This document shows, piece by piece, positions 59,963 to 64,000 of a stretch of 64,000 nt of DNA. Source of the stretch: Deltaproteobacteria bacterium (GTDB lineage Bacteria > Desulfobacterota > Desulfobacteria > Desulfobacterales > Desulfatibacillaceae); the NCBI GenBank assembly GCA_016235345.1, contig JACRLG010000001.1, positions 62,001 to 126,000 on the forward strand, written 5' to 3'. The notes under the pieces are model-generated. The model searched no databases and was not told the origin of the DNA. It saw nothing but the letters and a program-made list of their open reading frames with translations. Positions within the stretch are counted from its first letter, which is position 1. Every line of letters starts with the position of its first letter. A program made the translations under genes and the position numbers.

Positions 59963-60336
59963 TTTTTAAAATACTCTTGTGCGCAGGAGAGAAATTCCCT
60001 GGCCCATGAAATCATTTCTGCTGTTTCATGGCCTGTAATTGACTCGGTCAGGCCATAATCTCCGGTATTGCGCATATCCTGGGCGTTTATAAGATAGCGA
60101 TGAAACTTTGGGTCCACTTTTCGGGTTTTCGAAAACTCCCTGCCAAAAGCACCAATTACGCCACCGTGACTTGAATAAGACTGGCCAAGAGACACAAGAA
60201 AAGCCTCTGCCACATAAAACATGGCATAATAAGCCCTGGAAGCTGAAAAACTTTGATAGCCGCTCTTTGAAAGAAGCTCTGCGGCATCCAGGCTTTCTTC
60301 GGCTTTGTTAAGGAGCATTTCAATTTCCGGAATCAC
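59959..60336 (-). CDS. HEPN domain protein (HepT-like)
   Basis: A 125-residue all-helical HEPN protein. 'SRAYYAMFYVAEAFLVSLGQ' is the typical first motif and 'AQDMRNTGDYGL' the R-N-x-x-D-Y motif of this family, linked to RNase activity in toxins. It overlaps the nucleotidyltransferase gene by 4 bp (ATGA) and the deaminase gene by 4 bp. It forms a HEPN/MNT toxin-antitoxin pair with its upstream neighbour. Confidence 0.87.
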   Translation of the reverse strand: MIPEIEMLLNKAEESLDAAELLSKSGYQSFSASRAYYAMFYVAEAFLVSLGQSYSSHGGVIGAFGREFSKTRKVDPKFHRYLINAQDMRNTGDYGLTESITGHETAEMISWAREFLSCAQEYFKK

Positions 60337-60659
60337 AGCCTTATTCCCTCCCGGCGTACGTTCTGGAAGAAAGGAAGGTTGCAGTATAAGTATTCATCCT
60401 CCGAAACAAAGGCGCGGGAAAGGACCGCGTCGAAGTCTAGGCTGAGTGATGCAGTAAGTTCGCCGGTTTTTCGGATCATCTCACCATACTCGAAGGGTCC
60501 GTCCATCACGCATAACACGTCGATGTCCGATCCTGAATGCGAGTCCCCGCGCGCCCGCGACCCGAACAGGATAACGTTTTTCAGTTTTTCGCCGAAGATT
60601 GCGAAAAGTCCTTCCCGGTATTTGTCAAGAATCGCCTGGGCGTTTTTTGGTGGATTCAT
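60333..60659 (-). CDS. MNT-type nucleotidyltransferase (antitoxin-like)
   Basis: A 108-residue minimal nucleotidyltransferase from the ATG at 60659 (GGGAGG upstream). 'VILFGSRARGDSHSGSDIDV' holds the GSxxxG and DxD active site. In HEPN/MNT systems it adds AMP to the HEPN toxin and so inactivates it. The frame is open further up only through a repeat remnant. Confidence 0.88.
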   Translation of the reverse strand: MNPPKNAQAILDKYREGLFAIFGEKLKNVILFGSRARGDSHSGSDIDVLCVMDGPFEYGEMIRKTGELTASLSLDFDAVLSRAFVSEDEYLYCNLPFFQNVRREGIRL

Positions 60660-60681
60660 TCGAGCCTCCCTCATTTTTCCG

Positions 60682-60704
60682 CAGTTCGCGTTTTTATCCA
60701 GCCT
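60682..60704. repeat. MITE-like element remnant, R13
   Basis: Only the right end survives (AGTTCGCGTTTTTATCCAGCC), between the MNT and Nudix genes. Confidence 0.65.
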
Positions 60705-61177
60705 TACCATCCGCCCACCTTAACCGTTCCATCCCAGGCCAGATACTCCCGAAGCCTTCTGCGGGTGGCCGGGGAGACGGCCTTGTCGCTTATGGCCCGG
60801 TCCAGGGGGAAAAAAGCGCATCGCTCGATCTCAAGGCTTGGAAAACGCCTTCCGTTCATGGTGAAGTCCCGGCTTAAAAACAGGGCCACGTGATCGCTCT
60901 TTCCCTCTCCGAAGGCCGTGTACACGCCCATGAGGACCAGGGGATCGCCCAGGATCGCGCCTGCCTCCTCGCGGGTCTCGCGCCGGGCCGCATCCACGAG
61001 GGTCTCCAGCCTTTTAACCCCGCCGCCGGGAAAACACCAGTATTTCTGGTAGGTTGGCTTGACCAGCAAAACCGCGTCGTTTTTCACCGCACAGACCCGC
61101 ACCCCCACGGTGAGCGGGCCGGTCACCTGCCAGTAAAGCCTTGCGGCCCTGTAAAAAAGAGTGTTGACGAGCTTCAT
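60704..61177 (-). CDS. Nudix hydrolase
   Basis: A 157-residue protein. The Nudix box is complete: 'GGGVKRLETLVDAARRETRE' followed by EAGA, starting near residue 50. It hydrolyses a nucleoside diphosphate linked to another group; the substrate is not predictable. It overlaps no gene and lies 62 bp after the phosphorylase gene on the same strand. Confidence 0.9.
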   Translation of the reverse strand: MKLVNTLFYRAARLYWQVTGPLTVGVRVCAVKNDAVLLVKPTYQKYWCFPGGGVKRLETLVDAARRETREEAGAILGDPLVLMGVYTAFGEGKSDHVALFLSRDFTMNGRRFPSLEIERCAFFPLDRAISDKAVSPATRRRLREYLAWDGTVKVGGW

Positions 61178-61239
61178 GCTTCCAGTTTCCAGACCTTATG
61201 CAAAAAATAGGCAGAACAGTCAGGGGACTTCCGCTGCAA

Positions 61240-62073
61240 TTATTCCGCGCAAACCGCACGGGTTTCCAGAACCCTCTGAAAAAGGGAGGTAACCCTGGGG
61301 GCGGCCTGGCCAGCCACGGCGAGTATGTCCTTCAGGCTGGCGGAACTGGTCTTTCCGGGCGAGGTGGTGTTGGTTATCACCGCCACCCCAAGGACATCCA
61401 TGCCCGCGTGGACGGCGGCTATGACCTCGTTCACCGTGGAAAAGCCCACTGCGTCGGCCCCGATGGTTGAAAGCCATCTTATTTCAGCCGGGGTTTCCAG
61501 GGAAGGCCCTTTCAGGCCCGCGTAAACGCCCTTTTTTACGCTAAGTCCAAGGCCCGCCCCCAGGGTAAGGGCCGTTTTCAGGAGGGCCGGGTCGTAGGCC
61601 GCGTTCATTTCGGGAAACCTTGGGCCCCAGTCATCCTCGTTCTTTCCGGCCAGGGGGTTTTCCCCGGTAAGGTTTATGTGATCGCTTATCAGCATGAGGT
61701 CCCCGGTTTCAAGGCCGGGATCGATTCCCCCAGCAGCGGTGGCGATGAAAAGGGTTTTCACCCCCATTGCCTGCATGACCCTTATGGGAAAGGCGACCTC
61801 GCGGGCCGAGTAGCCCTCGTAGAGGTGAAAGCGCCCCTGGAGGGCCATGACGGAGCGCCCGGCAATCTGGCCGAAAACAAGCCTGCCCTGGTGGCCCGCC
61901 ACCGTGGAGACAGGAAAATGCGGAATTTCGGAATAGGAGAAGGATGCGGTTTTTCCGCCCTCAGCCGCGTTTCCGAGGCCGGTGCCCGTGATGAGGCCGA
62001 TTTCGGGCAGGGCGCTTATCCTTCCCGAAAGCCACCTGGAAACCTCGTGAACTGTCTCGACGTATCCGCTCAT
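61240..62073 (-). CDS. Purine nucleoside phosphorylase (trimeric, PNP/MTAP family)
   Basis: A 277-residue protein from the ATG at 62073. 'IGLITGTGLGNAAEG', 'SEIPHFPVSTVAGHQGRLVF', 'MALQGRFHLYEGYSAREV' and 'GADAVGFSTVNEVIAAVHAG' are the phosphate, ribose and base-binding stretches of trimeric PNPs. It splits purine nucleosides with phosphate. The residue that decides 6-oxo or 6-amino preference was not resolved, so PNP against MTA phosphorylase stays open. Confidence 0.9.
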   Translation of the reverse strand: MSGYVETVHEVSRWLSGRISALPEIGLITGTGLGNAAEGGKTASFSYSEIPHFPVSTVAGHQGRLVFGQIAGRSVMALQGRFHLYEGYSAREVAFPIRVMQAMGVKTLFIATAAGGIDPGLETGDLMLISDHINLTGENPLAGKNEDDWGPRFPEMNAAYDPALLKTALTLGAGLGLSVKKGVYAGLKGPSLETPAEIRWLSTIGADAVGFSTVNEVIAAVHAGMDVLGVAVITNTTSPGKTSSASLKDILAVAGQAAPRVTSLFQRVLETRAVCAE

Positions 62074-62363
62074 GGCGCTTTCTCCTGCCTTGGAGTTTAT
62101 TGAACAGACATAATCCAAGGCGCGTTTCGCGTCAAGGCGGCGTTGGGCCGGGCCTCCCGTCCCACAGCCGAAATTGTTCATCCTCCCGAATTTTTATCTT
62201 TACAATCGCCCTTCGAGAGATTAATTTTTACTACTTATATCAAGCCGACCGGATGGAGGCGCATTCTTTGCGGTCGGCGGGCGCAATGCCGCCCCTTACG
62301 GTTTCCAGGCTTACGAGATCGAAACCCCATCCTGCTCAAAAACCCTCCAGCCACGAGGTGACC

Positions 62364-62726
62364 ATGAAAAAAAGAGACCTCGAAGAATTCAGGAACCTTT
62401 TGAACGCCCAGCTTCAGGATCTCCTGAGCCAGGCCGGCGACACCGTTTCCGGCATGTCGACCCAGAAGGAGAGCTTCCCCGACCCCACCGACCGCGCCTC
62501 GGCTGAGACCGACCGCAATTTCATGCTGCGCATAAGGGACCGGGAAAGTAAGCTCATCAAGAAGGTGAAAAAGGCCCTGGAACGCATTGACAACGGGACC
62601 TTCGGACTCTGCGAGGAGTGCGGCGAGGATATAAGCCTGGCGCGCCTTAGGGCCCGCCCGGTCACCACCCAGTGCATCGAATGCAAGACCCGGCAGGAGG
62701 CCATGGAGAAGGCCCTTGGCGTTTGA
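62364..62726 (+). CDS. dksA: DksA/TraR family zinc-finger protein
   Basis: A 120-residue protein: a coiled-coil N-terminal half with 'DPTDRASAETDRNFMLRIRD' (the DxxDxA tip that reaches the RNA polymerase secondary channel) and a C-terminal zinc finger 'CEECGEDISLARLRARPVTT' then QCIEC. It modulates transcription initiation with ppGpp. GAGG lies before the ATG. The gene end overlaps the PHP-RNase III frame by 11 bp. Confidence 0.93.
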   Translation: MKKRDLEEFRNLLNAQLQDLLSQAGDTVSGMSTQKESFPDPTDRASAETDRNFMLRIRDRESKLIKKVKKALERIDNGTFGLCEECGEDISLARLRARPVTTQCIECKTRQEAMEKALGV

Positions 62727-64000
62727 AGAAGCGGTTGGCGGGATCGATCTCCACGTCCACTCAACGGCTTCCGACGGATCGTTTTCGCCTGCCGAAATCA
62801 TGGGGATGGCGGCTGAAGCGGGCCTGCGCGCGGTGGCCCTCACGGACCACGACACCGTTTCGGGCGTTAGCGCGGTGTTGGCGGCGGGCGTCCCCGACTC
62901 GCTAATATTCGTTCCCGGTCTTGAGATATCGGTGGAGGTTCCGCATCCTTTTCCCGATTCAGGGGTTTTTCACCTTCTGGGCTATTTCATAGACCCCGAT
63001 TCCCCCCGGCTGGGCGAGACCCTGGCCCGGCTGCGAAACGCCCGCCGGGAGCGCAACCCGAAAATTCTCGCACGCCTGAACGACCTTGGCGTAAACTTAA
63101 GCTACGACGACGTGGCCCGCTTCGCCCCGGACGGGCAGGTGGGCCGTCCCCACTTCGCCCAGGCCCTGGTGAGCGCGGGAGCCGCCCTCGACTTTTCCGA
63201 CGCTTTCAAAAAGTACCTTGCAAAGGGTTCGCCCGCCTACGTGTCCAAGTTCCGCCTTCCCGCAGACGAGGCCCTGGAGGCCGTCCTTGGGGCCGGGGGA
63301 CTTGCCGTGCTGGCCCATCCCTCGTCTTTGGGAATGGACCCCTCAACCCTTGCGAGCTTCCTCCTTCACCTTAAGGGCCTGGGCCTTTCCGGGATCGAGG
63401 CCCTTTACCCCTCCCACAGCCCCGACTCCACCGAACGCTATATCTCTCTGGCCCGCGAGCTGGACCTTAGCGTAACCGGCGGAACCGACTTTCACGGCCT
63501 GGCCAAGCCGGACGTGGCCTTAGGCATCGGGCGCGGCGGGTTTTTCGTGCCCTTTTCCGCCTACGAGGAGCTTTTTGCCCGGCGTGGCCCCAGGGGCTTT
63601 GTAAGACCGCCCCACTCCCAGCTTGAGGCAAGGCTCGGGTACCGTTTCAACAGGCCGGAAATTCTCGCAGAGGCCCTTACCCACTCATCCCACCTTGGCG
63701 ACGGCGCACCCTGCGGCACCCGCGACAACCAGCGCCTGGAGTTTCTGGGCGACGCGGTGCTTGGCCTGTGCGTGGCCATGCTTCTCATGGAGCGCCTGCC
63801 GGAGGCCGACGAGGGCCAGCTAACCCGCATGAGGGCCGCCCTGGTCTCGGAAAAGGCCCTTGCAGACCTTGCCCGCTCCCTGGAGCTAGGCCCGCACATA
63901 GTGCTTTCGAGAGGTGAGGCCGGGGCCAGGGGCTACGACAAGAACGGCATTCTGGCCGACTGCTTCGAGGCCGTCACAGGGGCCATGTTCCAGGACGGCG
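62716..64000 (+). CDS. PHP-domain phosphoesterase fused to ribonuclease III, partial
   Basis: One open frame from TTG 62716 (GGAGAAGG upstream, overlapping dksA) to the window end, 428 codons seen. Residues 1 to about 290 are a PHP domain: 'DLHVHSTASDG' (His13, His15), 'VALTDHDTVSG', 'GLEISVE', 'LAVLAHPSSLG', 'GGTDFHG'. From about 303, without a stop or Met, begins RNase III: 'LEARLGYRFNRPEILAEALT', 'NQRLEFLGDAVLGL' (signature with catalytic Glu/Asp) and 'GILADCFEAVTGAMFQDG'. RNase III cuts double-stranded RNA (rRNA, mRNA); PHP proteins of the RNase AM/TrpH type act on RNA or nucleotide 5' ends. The dsRNA-binding domain would lie beyond the window. Confidence 0.88.
   Translation, partial: MAFEEAVGGIDLHVHSTASDGSFSPAEIMGMAAEAGLRAVALTDHDTVSGVSAVLAAGVPDSLIFVPGLEISVEVPHPFPDSGVFHLLGYFIDPDSPRLGETLARLRNARRERNPKILARLNDLGVNLSYDDVARFAPDGQVGRPHFAQALVSAGAALDFSDAFKKYLAKGSPAYVSKFRLPADEALEAVLGAGGLAVLAHPSSLGMDPSTLASFLLHLKGLGLSGIEALYPSHSPDSTERYISLARELDLSVTGGTDFHGLAKPDVALGIGRGGFFVPFSAYEELFARRGPRGFVRPPHSQLEARLGYRFNRPEILAEALTHSSHLGDGAPCGTRDNQRLEFLGDAVLGLCVAMLLMERLPEADEGQLTRMRAALVSEKALADLARSLELGPHIVLSRGEAGARGYDKNGILADCFEAVTGAMFQDG

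Noticed and set aside
10727-60704. Repeated hairpins as a CRISPR array
   Set aside because: Copies are kilobases apart, palindromic throughout and without regular spacers or cas genes.
1-64000. tRNA or rRNA genes
   Set aside because: I looked through the intergenic stretches and saw no cloverleaf or rRNA-like sequence; a covariance search was not possible.

Overview
The window looks like a chromosomal segment of a Gram-negative, strictly anaerobic, GC-rich bacterium, most likely a Desulfobacterota (Deltaproteobacteria) sulfate reducer or close relative. Supporting genes are Kdo genes (waaA, kdsB), many 4Fe-4S proteins, Rrf2 and sigma-54 regulators, acyl-CoA genes of the type these organisms use for fatty and hydrocarbon acids, and above all a fumarate-adding glycyl radical enzyme cluster. 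This assignment is inferred from gene content only.

Layout. 1-4.1 kb (minus): a ferredoxin gene cut by the window edge, an Rrf2 regulator, a NapH/NapG-like polyferredoxin membrane protein and a Tat-targeted DUF362 protein. 4.4-9.4 kb (minus): YcaO-TPR, LarE, an enoyl-CoA hydratase, a membrane protein and a hotdog thioesterase. 9.6-15.1 kb (plus): dnaJ, queD, feoA, feoB, a RelBE-like toxin-antitoxin pair bracketed by a duplicated piece of feoB, and an AT-rich orphan. 15.1-20.9 kb (minus): an acyl-CoA module (kinase-like phosphotransferase, TetR, acyl-CoA dehydrogenase, histidine phosphatase) and a DEAD-box helicase. 21.4-35.9 kb (plus): a candidate 56-codon selenoprotein, a hybrid histidine kinase, a CBS protein, waaA, a phosphodiesterase-like protein, a giant SdrB/rhodanese/PKD repeat surface protein with an in-frame TGA after its signal peptide, mobA and moaC. 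36-40.7 kb: small genes, HicBA, a hydrolase operon facing a small ribbon-helix-helix-like gene across a palindrome-rich divergent promoter, and an AT-rich island.

40.8-57.4 kb is the centrepiece. A PAS/AAA+/Fis sigma-54 activator is followed by TTGGGTCA/TGACCCAA sites, a good -24/-12 promoter and an operon on one strand: B12-binding mutase subunit, divergent mutase large subunit, MeaB GTPase, MmgE/PrpD protein, rubredoxin-like protein, two glycyl-radical activases, a Cys4 small subunit, a frameshifted small ORF, the first catalytic subunit, a second rubredoxin-like protein, the second catalytic subunit, a second Cys4 small subunit and a strong terminator. Both catalytic subunits keep the thiyl Cys, the fumarate-binding Arg and the glycyl-radical loop of benzylsuccinate/alkylsuccinate synthases. 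With the mutase and MeaB this suggests anaerobic n-alkane or ethylbenzene-type activation: addition to fumarate, carbon-skeleton rearrangement, then beta-oxidation. The CoA ligase and decarboxylase of that pathway are not in the window.

57.7-64 kb: kdsB, an MTA/SAH deaminase, a HEPN/MNT pair, a Nudix hydrolase, a purine nucleoside phosphorylase, dksA and an ORF joining a PHP phosphoesterase to RNase III, cut by the window end. A MITE-like hairpin family (about 14 copies) and a second GC-rich hairpin family (3 copies) punctuate the intergenic spaces, including those inside the hydrocarbon operon.
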